A stretch of 64,000 nt of DNA, taken from assembly GCF_000429785.1 (NCBI RefSeq), contig NZ_AUCN01000009.1:124001-188000 (forward strand). Reading direction: 5' to 3'. This document shows positions 1 through 8,809 of this stretch, in pieces. The first letter of the stretch is position 1; each line of letters starts with the position of its first letter. Both the position numbers and the translations under genes were made by a program. The DNA is from Chitinibacter tainanensis DSM 15459 (GTDB lineage Bacteria; Pseudomonadota; Gammaproteobacteria; Burkholderiales; Chitinibacteraceae). The notes beneath the pieces are model-generated. The model had not been told where the DNA came from, ran no database searches, and saw only the letters and a list, made by a program, of their open reading frames with translations.

Positions 1-384
1 TGCCCGCGCGGCCGCGCGGTATCGGTATTGCATATTCATGCGCTGGATGATGAACGGGTGTTGTTCAACGGCGGCGCGGGCCGGCAGGACGGTTTGCGCG
101 AACAAGTCACCGATTTTACCTCGGTGCCCGCCACCCTTACCCGCTGGACTCAGCGTCTAGCCTGTCCAGCGCAAGGGCGAGTGGTGTTACAACAAGCTGG
201 CGCGCAATGCACTCAATTCGCACCGTGCCAGTCCGGCACCGAAGTGCAATTGTGTACCACAGCCACGGGTGGCCACAGCTGGCCAGGCGGGCAAAGCCCC
301 AGAAAAGGCAAAGCCGATCCCAGTCAGGCCATTTCGGCTACGGATTTATTGTGGTCGTTTTTCCAGCGGCAGAGCGAGCACTGA
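1..384 (+). CDS. PHB depolymerase/LpqC-type esterase, C-terminal fragment
   Basis: The reading frame is open from the first base, so this is the 3' end of a gene that starts outside the window; about 127 codons are visible. The fragment reads like the C-terminal third of secreted alpha/beta-hydrolases of the poly(3-hydroxybutyrate) depolymerase / LpqC family. A strand ending HIHALDD, the position of the catalytic aspartate in this family, is followed by GGHSWPGG, which holds the catalytic histidine. Such enzymes are exported and cleave polyester or feruloyl-type esters. The nucleophile elbow (GxSxG) lies outside the window, so activity cannot be judged. The TTG at 28 is internal, not a start. 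Confidence 0.7.
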   Translation, partial: CPRGRAVSVLHIHALDDERVLFNGGAGRQDGLREQVTDFTSVPATLTRWTQRLACPAQGRVVLQQAGAQCTQFAPCQSGTEVQLCTTATGGHSWPGGQSPRKGKADPSQAISATDLLWSFFQRQSEH

Positions 385-468
385 AAAGCGCAGGAGGCTA
401 GCGAAAAAGTATTTTGGGGAGATAGCTAGGCAGATTGCAGTTCAACTACAATAGGCTATTGGAAATTC

Positions 469-545
469 TGGCGCGTCCAGCAGGAATCGAACCTGCGACC
501 TTCAGCTTCGGAAACTGACACTCTATCCAACTGAGCTATGGACGC
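469..545 (-). tRNA. tRNA-Arg (anticodon CCG), CCA encoded
   Basis: On the minus strand a 7-bp acceptor stem (GCGTCCA with TGGACGC) closes a cloverleaf. It has a D-arm, an anticodon stem TCAGT/GCTGA around the loop TTCCGAA (anticodon CCG, reading the arginine codon CGG), and a T-arm GCAGG-TTCGATT-CCTGC. Discriminator G is followed by a chromosomally encoded CCA (469-471). It is transcribed away from the cytochrome gene. The identity follows directly from the anticodon. Confidence 0.95.
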
Positions 546-612
546 TTTTAGGAAGGCGCAGATAATAACTGCTTTATTGCTGTGCGTCTAGCGCCGCAAA
601 ACCTTGCGCACC

Positions 613-640
613 TTGTGGTGATAGGGATTAGCGGTATAAT
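613..640 (+). promoter_or_regulatory. sigma-70-type promoter of the cytochrome c gene
   Basis: TATAAT at 635-640 is a perfect -10 box. TTGTGG at 613-618 is an acceptable -35 with a 16-nt spacer. The next start codon on this strand is at 701, so the leader is about 55 nt. The call rests on consensus match only. Confidence 0.5.
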
Positions 641-700
641 TGCACAGTCTAGAAGCTGACTTAAGCTCGATTATTAACGATTGATACAAGGGATGACAGC

Positions 701-1450
701 ATGAGCGGTTCCAACGCAACTGCGTCTAAGGGCGTTGCTGGTTTGGTAGTGGCGGCTTTGATCGGCCTGCCATTGGTAGTGTATTTGCTGATCAAATTGT
801 TTACATCTGGGATGTCAACCAATCTGAGCAGCTCAACCATGACTGCCGAAGCGGTGTCTGCCCGCCTGCAGCCAGTGGGTGCTGTCAAAGTTGTTGAAGG
901 CGGCGCGCCAGGTTCGCGCAGCGGTAAAGCGGTTTACGAAGCGGTCTGTATTTCCTGTCACGGTGCCGGTTTGGCCGGTGCGCCGAAATTTGGCGATGCA
1001 GGTGCTTGGAGCGCGCGCATTGCGCAAGGTTTTGAAACTTTGGCCAAACACGCCATCGGTGGCTTTAACGCCATGCCAGCCAAAGGTGGTGCGGCTGACC
1101 TGACCGACGACGAAGTGAAACGTGCCATTGCCTTTATGGGTAACGCGGCTGGCGCCAAATTTGAAGAGCCTAAAGTCGCAGGTGCTGCGGCGGGTGGTGC
1201 GGTTGATCCAAATACCAAAGGTAAAGAAATTTACTCTAGCGTATGTGTGGCCTGTCACCAGTCAGGTGCTGCTGGCGCACCAAAATTTGGCGATAAAGCG
1301 GCTTGGGCGCCACGTCTGAAAGATGGCGTTGATGCTGCTGTCGCTTTGGGTATCAAAGGGATTAACGCTATGCCACCGAAAGGCGGCTACTCTGGCTCGG
1401 ATGAAGAATTCAAAGCCGCTGCACTGTACATGATCAACAACTCAAAATAA
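701..1450 (+). CDS. Membrane-anchored di-haem cytochrome c5
   Basis: This is a 249-aa periplasmic electron carrier. Residues about 8-28 form one uncleaved membrane helix. A short linker and two homologous class-I cytochrome domains follow, with haem sites C83-x-x-C86-H87 and C182-x-x-C185-H186. Each is followed by a GAPKFGD segment and an NAMPxKGG segment supplying the axial methionine. The duplicated c5 domain on a membrane anchor matches the Neisseria cytochrome c5 that feeds electrons to the cbb3 oxidase and nitrite reductase; the partner here is inferred. The ATG at 701 has AAGGG 8 nt upstream and its own promoter. It is monocistronic and ends at a strong terminator. Confidence 0.88.
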   Translation: MSGSNATASKGVAGLVVAALIGLPLVVYLLIKLFTSGMSTNLSSSTMTAEAVSARLQPVGAVKVVEGGAPGSRSGKAVYEAVCISCHGAGLAGAPKFGDAGAWSARIAQGFETLAKHAIGGFNAMPAKGGAADLTDDEVKRAIAFMGNAAGAKFEEPKVAGAAAGGAVDPNTKGKEIYSSVCVACHQSGAAGAPKFGDKAAWAPRLKDGVDAAVALGIKGINAMPPKGGYSGSDEEFKAAALYMINNSK

Positions 1451-1466
1451 GCCTTGAGTTGCTGCA

Positions 1467-1499
1467 ATAAAAAACGCCGCTCCTGCGGCGTTTTTTATT
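1467..1499. terminator. Bidirectional intrinsic terminator
   Basis: AAAAAACGCCGC, a TCCT loop, then GCGGCGTTTTTT. A-tract and T-tract flank the stem, so it can serve both the cytochrome gene (+) and the converging GlmS-like gene (-). Confidence 0.9.
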
Positions 1500-1523
1500 G
1501 TCTGCGCCAAATGGCGGCCGATC

Positions 1524-3257
1524 TTACTCGCTGGTTTGGGCTTTGCTCAGATAGCGCGGGCGATCAATATGATTGCCGCGCAGCAAGGCGCAGTGATAAC
1601 TCAGCAACTGCAAAGCCAGCGCGTACAGAATGGGGGCGGTTTCCGCCGCTGCTTTGGGTAGCTGCAGGCAATAAAAACCCTCCCCCGAGCTGAGTTTGGC
1701 ATCGCTTAAAATAAAAATCATGCCGTGCCGGGCACGCACTTCCTGCAGGTTGGCGAGCATTTTATCGGCCAGATGATCCCAAGGCAGGCAGGCAATCACC
1801 GGTACCACGCGGTTAATCAGTGTTACGGGGCCGTGTTTGAGTTCGCCGCCCGGGTAGCCTTCGGCGTGCTGATAGGCTATTTCTTTGAGCTTTTGGGCGC
1901 CTTCTAGGGCAATCGGCCAATGCAACTGGCGGCCAGTAATAAATAGATTGTCAGTGCGGTGTAGTAGTTGCGCCCATTCCTTAATTTTGGGTTCGAGCTG
2001 CAAGGTGTGTTGCGCCAGCGCGCCCAAGCCGCGCAAGGCCTGTTCGGCCTGGCGGACATCGCGCCCCAGTCCGCGCGCCAAGGCGAGCGCCAGGCTATAG
2101 AGCACCACCAGCTGGCTGCTAAAGGTTTTGGTCGAGGTCGCGCCCGCTTCGGGGCCGGCAAATTGTGGCAAGCCTTGGCTAGCCAGCCGCATCAGCCGGC
2201 TAAACGGATTATTGCTGATCGCAATCGTATGCTGATGCCCGCTTTGAATCGCCAGCTGCAGTGCAGCCAAGGTATCGGCGGTTTCCCCAGATTGCGATAA
2301 GGCCACCACCAGGGTGTCGGGCTCAAAAGGGCTGAGCTTGCTACGGTATTCGCTGGCTAGCTCATAGCGGGCGGGCAGGCCGGCGATGGCTTCAAACCAC
2401 TGGCTCGCCAGCATGGCGGCATGGTGGCTGGAGCCACTGGCCAGCAGCAATACTCGCCGATAAGCATGGCCGCGCGCGAGTTGATTCAGTAGCTGGCTCA
2501 GTTGTTGGGTGTGGGCATGGTGCGCCAGCTCGGCCAACAGCAGTGGCTGTTGCTGCATATCGGCCTGCATATGGTGTAAATATTGCCCTACCGCATGCGC
2601 CGCCTGTGGCGCTCGTTTGCAGGCTTGCCCATCGGCTTGCCAGATCGTGAGCGTGAGCGGCGTGAGTTCGGCGCATTCGCCGGCCATCAGTAATTGCATT
2701 GTCGCCGCCAGCTCGCGCAGTGGTGCGGGCTCGCTGGCCAGCAACTGCCCTTCAGGATGTTGGGCCAGATAAAGCTCAGGGCCCAGTGTGATGGCTATTA
2801 AGGTATCAGGCTGATCTTTGCTGGCCACCAGCACGGCTAAATGGCCTTCCAGCTCGGAAGCCACTTGCTGTACGGCCAGGCGCAGGTCACGCAAAGTGCG
2901 CAAATGCCAGTCGATCAGCGCGGCCAGCAGCCATTCGGTTGGCGCATTGCTGGTGTCGTAACCCAGCGCTTCCAGCTTATCCAAAATGGCCAGCCGGTTA
3001 TCCAGCTGGCCCAATAAGACAATCAGCAGCCGATCGCGAAAGAGGGTGGGTGGGCGGTCTTGCGGGAAAATACTCAATAACCCCAGTGCGACGGTGCTAT
3101 CGGCATCGGTAGTGCCCAGCCCGCTGTGTTGTTGCACCCGCTCGGCATTGAGCGCCCCCCAGCCCAGGGTGTATTCCGGCGTCGGGATTTTGTGCAGGCG
3201 TTTGAGCAGGGGTTGCGCGGCATGGTGGGCGACGGCGCCAAAGATGAACTTGATCAT
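1524..3257 (-). CDS. GlmS-like sugar isomerase with degenerate glutaminase domain
   Basis: About 577 aa, co-linear with glucosamine-6-phosphate synthase (GlmS, about 609 aa). The C-terminal half carries two SIS domains with recognisable sugar-phosphate motifs: ASGSSHHAAM, LSQSGETADTL, ATSTKTF, ELKHGP and a C-terminal DRPRYLSK. The N-terminal half keeps the fold outline but has lost the signature. GlmS begins Met-Cys-Gly-Ile with Cys as the glutaminase nucleophile. Here the N-terminus reads MIKFIFGAVA with no Cys, and the HTRWATHG and HNG segments are absent. It may therefore use free ammonia, run as a deaminase, or isomerise without amination. Start 3257 is chosen by alignment of FGAVA with the GlmS N-terminus; ATG 3287 and an in-frame start up to 3452 are alternatives. 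No strong ribosome site is visible. Confidence 0.75.
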   Translation of the reverse strand: MIKFIFGAVAHHAAQPLLKRLHKIPTPEYTLGWGALNAERVQQHSGLGTTDADSTVALGLLSIFPQDRPPTLFRDRLLIVLLGQLDNRLAILDKLEALGYDTSNAPTEWLLAALIDWHLRTLRDLRLAVQQVASELEGHLAVLVASKDQPDTLIAITLGPELYLAQHPEGQLLASEPAPLRELAATMQLLMAGECAELTPLTLTIWQADGQACKRAPQAAHAVGQYLHHMQADMQQQPLLLAELAHHAHTQQLSQLLNQLARGHAYRRVLLLASGSSHHAAMLASQWFEAIAGLPARYELASEYRSKLSPFEPDTLVVALSQSGETADTLAALQLAIQSGHQHTIAISNNPFSRLMRLASQGLPQFAGPEAGATSTKTFSSQLVVLYSLALALARGLGRDVRQAEQALRGLGALAQHTLQLEPKIKEWAQLLHRTDNLFITGRQLHWPIALEGAQKLKEIAYQHAEGYPGGELKHGPVTLINRVVPVIACLPWDHLADKMLANLQEVRARHGMIFILSDAKLSSGEGFYCLQLPKAAAETAPILYALALQLLSYHCALLRGNHIDRPRYLSKAQTSE

Positions 3258-3467
3258 GGCCAGCAAGCAGAAATGGGGTGTTTTCATCCTAGCTGCTGGC
3301 CCGCCGCTCTGCCAGCGGTCGGCAGCAATGCCGCAATCCAGCGCTGCATTTAGCCCAGAACAAGCCCAAAGCGGTTGGCTGAGGTAGAATAACGCGCTTG
3401 CAATTTTCTGCCGGGCCCTTGGATGAGCAAACTCCAGCGCCGGGCAGCCCACCGATCGAGAGACTGA

Positions 3468-3704
3468 ATGGCAAAAGCGGCGAAAACCCAGTTACCCGAA
3501 CATTACGAAGCCGGCGTGGCCGAGCTGGATCAGCTGATTAGCCAGCTGGAAAGCGGCCAGCTGCCGCTGGAACAAAGCCTGGCGGCCTATCAGCGCGGCA
3601 TCGAATTACTGCGCTTTTGCGAAGGCAAACTGGCCGCGGCCGAGCAGCAAATCAAGGTGCTGGAAGCGGGAGAACTCAAACCGCTGGATGAGCAAGGAGC
3701 ATAA
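3468..3704 (+). CDS. xseB: Exodeoxyribonuclease VII small subunit
   Basis: 78 aa, the usual size for XseB, the helical subunit that decorates XseA in the single-strand-specific nuclease ExoVII. The core [18 protein letters not shown] and the heptad region through [12 protein letters not shown] are characteristic. The ATG at 3468 follows GAGAG. It is the first gene of xseB-ispA-dxs, the classical order in proteobacteria, with only 2 nt before ispA, so the three are very probably one operon. Confidence 0.95.
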   Translation: MAKAAKTQLPEHYEAGVAELDQLISQLESGQLPLEQSLAAYQRGIELLRFCEGKLAAAEQQIKVLEAGELKPLDEQGA

Positions 3705-3706
3705 GC

Positions 3707-4603
3707 ATGGCCGCAATCGATTTCAAAGCCTGGATGGGCGATGTACAGGCGCAGATGGAAAGCGCACTGAGCATCTTTTTACCAGCCAGCACCCAGCTGC
3801 CTGAGCGCCTGCATGATGCGATGCGCTATAGCGTGCTCGATGGCGGCAAACGGGTGCGCCCGCTGCTGACTTTTGCGGCCGGCCATTTGGTGAATGCCCC
3901 CGCCGAGCGGCTGCAGGCGGCCGCCGCCGCGGTCGAAATGATTCATGCCTATTCGCTGGTGCACGATGATATGCCGGCGATGGATAACGATGTGCTGCGG
4001 CGCGGCAAACCCACCGTGCACGTGGCCTTTGGTGAAGCCACCGCCTTGCTGGCCGGTGATGCGCTGCAAGCAGCGGCTTTTGATGTACTGAGTGAGCGGC
4101 AGCTGGCTGATTCGCCGGCCGATCAGCTGAAAATGGTGCACCTGCTGGCCCGCGCGGCTGGCAGCTTGGGCATGTGCGGCGGGCAGGGCATTGATCTGTA
4201 TAGTGTGGGGCAAGCGCTGACGCTGCCCGAGCTGGAACGGATGCATATTTTGAAAACCGGTGCGCTGATTCGCGCGGCAGTGTTGCTGGGCTCGTATTGC
4301 GGCCAGCCGCTGAGCGAAGCCGAGCGCCAAGGCCTTGATCATTTTGCCAAATGCATTGGTCTGGCTTTCCAGGTGGTTGACGATATCCTCGATTGCGAGG
4401 CAGATTCGGCGACCTTGGGCAAAACGGCCGGCAAAGATGCCGCCAATAACAAACCCACCTACGTGGCCCTGCTGGGCATGAAGGGGGCGAAAGACAAAGC
4501 CGCGGAGCTGAAACAGGCCGCGTTCGATGCATTGCTGCCGTTTGGCGAGCGTGCGCAATACTTGCATGCCCTGGCTGGGTATATTGTTGACCGCAAATAT
4601 TAA
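3707..4603 (+). CDS. ispA: Farnesyl diphosphate synthase (geranyltranstransferase)
   Basis: 298 aa polyprenyl synthase that condenses IPP with DMAPP and GPP to give FPP in the cytosol. The first aspartate-rich motif is DDMPAMD at residues 87-93, followed by RRGKPTVH. The second is DDILD from residue 225, and GGKRVRP lies near residue 47. Start ATG 3707 has AAGGAG overlapping the end of xseB. It sits between xseB and dxs, so it and the first enzyme of the MEP pathway are made together. Length and motifs are typical and nothing is missing. Confidence 0.96.
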   Translation: MAAIDFKAWMGDVQAQMESALSIFLPASTQLPERLHDAMRYSVLDGGKRVRPLLTFAAGHLVNAPAERLQAAAAAVEMIHAYSLVHDDMPAMDNDVLRRGKPTVHVAFGEATALLAGDALQAAAFDVLSERQLADSPADQLKMVHLLARAAGSLGMCGGQGIDLYSVGQALTLPELERMHILKTGALIRAAVLLGSYCGQPLSEAERQGLDHFAKCIGLAFQVVDDILDCEADSATLGKTAGKDAANNKPTYVALLGMKGAKDKAAELKQAAFDALLPFGERAQYLHALAGYIVDRKY

Positions 4604-4641
4604 TCAAGCCTGGAAGTAAATACCCCTTGGGGCTGAATAAA

Positions 4642-6510
4642 ATGACTTACCCAATTCTCGATCAAATTGATAGCCCGGCTGATGTGCGTGCCCTTGCGCG
4701 CGAGCAATTACCGCAACTGGCGCAAGATGTGCGGCAGTTTCTGCTCGATTCGGTCAGCCGCACCGGCGGGCACTTTGCCTCCAATCTCGGCGCGGTCGAG
4801 CTGACTGTGGCGCTGCATTATGTGTTTGATACGCCGCATGACCGCTTGGTGTGGGATGTGGGGCATCAAAGCTATCCGCATAAAATCCTCACTGGCCGCA
4901 AAAACCGCATGCACACCATGCGGCAAAAGGGTGGCTTGGCGGGTTTTCCCAAGCGCGACGAATCGGAATACGACACCTTTGGCGTTGGCCATTCTTCCAC
5001 CTCGATTGGCGCGGCGCTGGGCATGGCCGAAGCTGCTTTGCTCAAGGGCGAAAAGCGCAAAGCCATTGCCGTAATTGGCGATGGCGCCATGACGGCCGGA
5101 CAGGCGATTGAGGCACTGTTTAACGCGGGCCACCGTGATTTGACCGATCTGTTGGTGATCTTGAACGACAACGAAATGTCGATCTCACCGAATGTGGGCG
5201 CGTTTAATAATTATCTGGCCAAGCTGCTATCCGGCAAGTTTTACAACGGCATTCGCCAGGCTTCGGGCAAAGTGCTTGAAGCGATGCCACCGCTTAAAGA
5301 GCTGGCCAAACGCGGCGAAGAAAGCGTAAAAGGCTTTTTAACCCCGGGCACGCTGTTTGAAGAAATCGGCTTTAACTATATCGGCCCGATCGATGGTCAC
5401 GATATGGAAACGCTGGTGGCCACGCTGTCGAATATTCGCCAGCTCAAAGGCCCGCAATTTCTGCATGTGGTGACCAAAAAAGGCAATGGCTACAAGCTCG
5501 CCGTGGCCGACCCGGTGAAATACCACGCGGTCACGCCATTTACCCCGGCCGATGGCATGGCCGGCAGCAAAGGCGGTGGCAAACCGACCTTTACCCAGAT
5601 TTTTGGCGACTGGCTGTGTGATATGGCCGCGCAAGATGACAAGCTGGTGGGCATTACCCCGGCCATGCGCGAAGGCTCGGGGCTGGTGCGCTTTCATCAG
5701 GAATACCCAAGCCGCTACTTTGATGTGGGCATTGCCGAGCAGCATGCGGTGACGTTTGCGGGCGGCCTCGCCTGTGAAGGGCTCAAGCCCGTGGTGGCAA
5801 TTTACTCGACCTTCCTGCAGCGCGCCTACGATCAGCTGGTGCATGATGTAGCGCTGCAAAATCTGGATGTGACCTTTGCGATTGATCGCGCGGGCCTCGT
5901 TGGCGCCGATGGCCCAACCCACGCCGGTAGTTTTGATTTGTCTTACCTGCGCTGTATTCCGAACGTGGCGATTTTGGCGCCGGGCGATGAAAACGAATGC
6001 CGGCAAATGCTTTACACCGCGTATCAATACCCTGGCCCGGCCTGTGTGCGCTATCCGCGTGGCAGTGGCATGGGGGGCGCCGTCGAGTCTGAAATGCGCG
6101 CCTTGCCTTGGGGTAAAGGTGAAGTGCGCCGGCAAGTCGGGCCGAGCGCCGCGCGGAAAGTCGCTATTCTGGCCTTCGGCACCGTGCTGGAAGCGACCTT
6201 GCACGCCGGCGAGCAGCTGGATGCCACGGTAGTAAATATGCGCTTTATCAAGCCGCTGGATACCGAGCTGATCAGCACCCTGCTGGCCAGCCACGATCTG
6301 CTGGTCACAGTGGAAGACAACGCGATTATGGGCGGCGCCGGTAGTGCGGTGCTGGAAGCCATGATGGCAGCTGGCCAGTGCAAGCCGGTGTTGCAACTGG
6401 GCTTGCCCGATAGCTATGTGGAGCATGGCGAGCAAAAACAAATGCTGGCCGAATGTGGTCTGGATGCCGATGGCATTGCCACCGCCATTCGCGCACGCCT
6501 CGCTGTCTAA
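4642..6510 (+). CDS. dxs: 1-deoxy-D-xylulose-5-phosphate synthase
   Basis: 622 aa thiamine-diphosphate enzyme that joins pyruvate and glyceraldehyde-3-phosphate in the first step of the MEP isoprenoid pathway. Visible are the N-terminal [12 protein letters not shown], the TPP/Mg site [10 protein letters not shown] near residue 146 with [10 protein letters not shown], and the transketolase pyrimidine domain with [14 protein letters not shown] and [17 protein letters not shown]-terminal transketolase domain follows. ATG 4642 is preferred to the in-frame TTG at 4627 because Dxs proteins start shortly before this position. It is the last gene of the operon, ending at the terminator at 6541. Confidence 0.97.
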   Translation: MTYPILDQIDSPADVRALAREQLPQLAQDVRQFLLDSVSRTGGHFASNLGAVELTVALHYVFDTPHDRLVWDVGHQSYPHKILTGRKNRMHTMRQKGGLAGFPKRDESEYDTFGVGHSSTSIGAALGMAEAALLKGEKRKAIAVIGDGAMTAGQAIEALFNAGHRDLTDLLVILNDNEMSISPNVGAFNNYLAKLLSGKFYNGIRQASGKVLEAMPPLKELAKRGEESVKGFLTPGTLFEEIGFNYIGPIDGHDMETLVATLSNIRQLKGPQFLHVVTKKGNGYKLAVADPVKYHAVTPFTPADGMAGSKGGGKPTFTQIFGDWLCDMAAQDDKLVGITPAMREGSGLVRFHQEYPSRYFDVGIAEQHAVTFAGGLACEGLKPVVAIYSTFLQRAYDQLVHDVALQNLDVTFAIDRAGLVGADGPTHAGSFDLSYLRCIPNVAILAPGDENECRQMLYTAYQYPGPACVRYPRGSGMGGAVESEMRALPWGKGEVRRQVGPSAARKVAILAFGTVLEATLHAGEQLDATVVNMRFIKPLDTELISTLLASHDLLVTVEDNAIMGGAGSAVLEAMMAAGQCKPVLQLGLPDSYVEHGEQKQMLAECGLDADGIATAIRARLAV

Positions 6511-6540
6511 GCGATCAACTGCCGCAGTTGTACCGCATGC

Positions 6541-6572
6541 AAAAAGCCAGACTTGAGTCTGGCTTTTTCTTT
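6541..6572. terminator. Intrinsic terminator after dxs
   Basis: AAAAAGCCAGAC, TTGA loop, GTCTGGCTTTTT. Flanked by A and T tracts, it lies between the converging dxs and adhesin genes. Confidence 0.88.
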
Positions 6573-6631
6573 ATGTGGCGGGGTATTCCTCTACGGGTTA
6601 ATAAATTCAAGGTTTATGGGCGTATACTCTC

Positions 6632-8593
6632 TTAGAGTTTCCAGGCAATGCCGGTACGGAAAGCCGGTTTGCCTTGCAGGGCATGGCCAACGCCGACATT
6701 GATTTGTGCGCCAGCTTGATTCACATGCACCACGCTAATCCCCACCGCGCTTTGCCCGTCATAATGGCCGAAACCCACGCTGATGCTGGTTTCGCCCGGC
6801 GCCACGCTCATCTGTGGCGTGCTGGCCATGCTGGCGGCAATGCCGCGGGCCGCCATTTTGCGCACATAGTCGGTGTAATTGACCGATTCTTGAAATTTCT
6901 GGTCGACATATTGCGGGCTGACCGAATCAAAATTCAGCTCGGCCAGCGCTTCGTCTACATAACCTTTGGTGGCGGCGTCGCTCGCCTCGAGCGGGCGGGC
7001 AACCTGGGTGATGCGGCGTTCCTGCCCGCTGCTGCCGACCGAGACGGTATTGTCGGCCGTGGTGCGCGAGCCAGCCCCCAGTGCGACAGCATTGCGGTGG
7101 GTGGCTTGGGCATTGCTACCGATGGCAATGCTGTCGGTGGCGCCAGCCAGGCTGCGCTCCCCCAGGGCCAGGCTGCGGCTCTGGCTAGCTTGGCTTTCGC
7201 TACCCAGCGCCATACTGCGCTCGCCACTGGCGCTACTTTGTGCCCCCAGCGCTATGCTGCGCACGCCGCCGGCCTGACTTTCACTCCCAAGCGCCACACT
7301 GCGTTCTGCCGTGGCTTGGCTGGCATAACCATAAGCCGCGGCCTGTTGCTGACTAGCGCGGCTCTGGCTGCCGCTGGCTAGGGCGGCGCTGCCAATCGCT
7401 TGGCTATCACGGCCCAGCGCTAAGCTGGCCTCGCCATCGGTCTGACTCCGTTGTCCCAGTGCCAGGCTGCCATTGGCGTTGGCACTACTGCCCGCGCCCA
7501 GTGCCACGGCGCCTTCCCCCGCGGCATTGCTATTGGCACCAGCGGCCACGGCCTGCTCACCGCCGGCGGTGCTGCCTGAGCCCAAGGCGGCCGCCATCGA
7601 GCCATCGGCGCTGGCTTCGCTTCCCAGGGCCACACTGCTGGCACCATCTGCACTGCTTAAATTGCCCGCGGCCACGGCATTGCCACCGTCCGCGCTGGCC
7701 GACTCGCCCAGCGCCATGGCCGCATCGCCGCTGGCGTAGGCATCGTTGCCGGAGGCGATGCTGCCGCGACCAGAAGCCGTGCCGCCAATCGCAATCGCAT
7801 AATTACTGCTGGCCTCGCTGTCTTTACCAACGGCAATGCTTTTCAGTCCGCTGGCGAGGGTTTTGCTGCCCACCGCGGTGCTACCCAGCCCGCTGGCCTG
7901 GCTGGTGCCGCCCATGGCCAGAGTATCGTTGGCCGTGGCCTGACTGTCGTTCCCAAAGGCCGCGCTGAAATTGCCGCTGGCCACGCTGGAGGTGCCGGCG
8001 GCGATGCTGGCTTCGCCACTGGCATGACTAAAACTACCGATGGCACTGCTGGCCGACCCGCTGGCCTGGCTGCCAAAACCATTGGCCGTGCTGGCTTCCG
8101 CGCTGGCGTTGCTGCTACCCCCAGTGGCGGTACTCCATTTGCCGCTGGCTTCACTATTGCTGCCTTGGGCGAGGGCATTCTCGCCGCTGGCTATGCTACT
8201 TACCCCCAGCGCCACGCTGCCTTCACCACTGGCTTGGCTATCCGCCCCCAGCGCCTGGGCATAGTCGCCGCTCGCGCGGGCCGATGAGCCAACTGCCACG
8301 CTATTCCCCCCGCTGGCCTCACTAGTAGTGCCCAGTGCGGTGGCACTGTTGTTAGTGGCTTGCGCGCCATAGCCCACGGCCAGTGTTCGTTCCTGATTGG
8401 CCAGGCTACTGACCCCCACCGCCGTGGCCTGATCAGCGCTGGCTTCGCTCAGGCTGCCGACTGCCAGCGATTGATTGCTGCCGGCGGTATTGCCGCCTGC
8501 GAGTTCATCGCCGGCGTATGCCGTGGGGGCGGCCAGCAAGCCGGCCAAGAGCAGTGGAGTGAGGTGCAGCGTGCGTAATTGAAACGGGGGCAT
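6632..8593 (-). CDS. YadA-type trimeric autotransporter adhesin
   Basis: 653 aa outer-membrane adhesin. Signal peptide with cleavage probably after PTAYA. The passenger, residues about 40-510, is almost entirely YadA-head repeats of 14-15 residues, of the pattern (S/T)xAxGxxSxASG and ALGxxS, with more than 30 copies. A short neck and stalk follow (VARPLEASDAATKGYVDEAL), then a roughly 70-residue C-terminal translocator ending in an aromatic-flanked strand and GIAWKL. Trimers of this C-terminus form the pore. The stalk is much shorter than in YadA, so the head would sit close to the cell surface. It is divergent from the gene at 8810, with paired palindromes between them that may control it. 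Confidence 0.9.
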   Translation of the reverse strand: MPPFQLRTLHLTPLLLAGLLAAPTAYAGDELAGGNTAGSNQSLAVGSLSEASADQATAVGVSSLANQERTLAVGYGAQATNNSATALGTTSEASGGNSVAVGSSARASGDYAQALGADSQASGEGSVALGVSSIASGENALAQGSNSEASGKWSTATGGSSNASAEASTANGFGSQASGSASSAIGSFSHASGEASIAAGTSSVASGNFSAAFGNDSQATANDTLAMGGTSQASGLGSTAVGSKTLASGLKSIAVGKDSEASSNYAIAIGGTASGRGSIASGNDAYASGDAAMALGESASADGGNAVAAGNLSSADGASSVALGSEASADGSMAAALGSGSTAGGEQAVAAGANSNAAGEGAVALGAGSSANANGSLALGQRSQTDGEASLALGRDSQAIGSAALASGSQSRASQQQAAAYGYASQATAERSVALGSESQAGGVRSIALGAQSSASGERSMALGSESQASQSRSLALGERSLAGATDSIAIGSNAQATHRNAVALGAGSRTTADNTVSVGSSGQERRITQVARPLEASDAATKGYVDEALAELNFDSVSPQYVDQKFQESVNYTDYVRKMAARGIAASMASTPQMSVAPGETSISVGFGHYDGQSAVGISVVHVNQAGAQINVGVGHALQGKPAFRTGIAWKL

Positions 8594-8682
8594 GTTGAAT
8601 TCCTTGTCTGTAGAGCTTCGCCTTTAGTGATGGTGTGGTGGCGAAATCGGGGCGGATTGTCGGTCGGGCGGGGGGCGTGGCG

Positions 8683-8754
8683 GAATACGCAAATTTGCGT
8701 AATTACGGGGTGCGCGTGGCCTAAACCGCTGCAATTACGCAAATATGCGTATTC
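8683..8754. promoter_or_regulatory. Paired palindromic operator between divergent genes
   Basis: Two copies of a 24-bp element lie in inverted orientation at 8683-8706 and 8731-8754, matching at 22 of 24 positions. The core of copy 1 is the perfect 16-bp palindrome TACGCAAATTTGCGTA (8686-8701). Copy 2 has one changed base (TACGCAAATATGCGTA, 8736-8751). The cores start exactly 50 bp apart, close to five helical turns. An overlapping palindrome CGTAATTACG sits at 8698-8707. The arrangement fits two dimers of a transcription factor bound on the same face of DNA; the factor is unknown. Confidence 0.65.
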
Positions 8755-8809
8755 ATCTGCCCGCATCCGCTCGTCACAATGGCCGGTATCAAGACAAAGG
8801 AGTGCAACG

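Noticed and set aside
3723-4607. 294-codon minus frame opposite ispA
   Set aside because: Arg/Pro/Ala-rich antisense translation of a clear ispA gene, with no domain.
5338-6441. 367-codon open frame on the minus strand inside dxs
   Set aside because: It is the antisense shadow of a GC-rich conserved gene; composition is His/Arg/Gln-rich with no family motif and no ribosome site.
6900-8500. Regular short repeats that might be taken for a CRISPR array
   Set aside because: The periodicity is 42-45 bp without constant repeat and unique spacer structure; it encodes the adhesin head repeats in frame.
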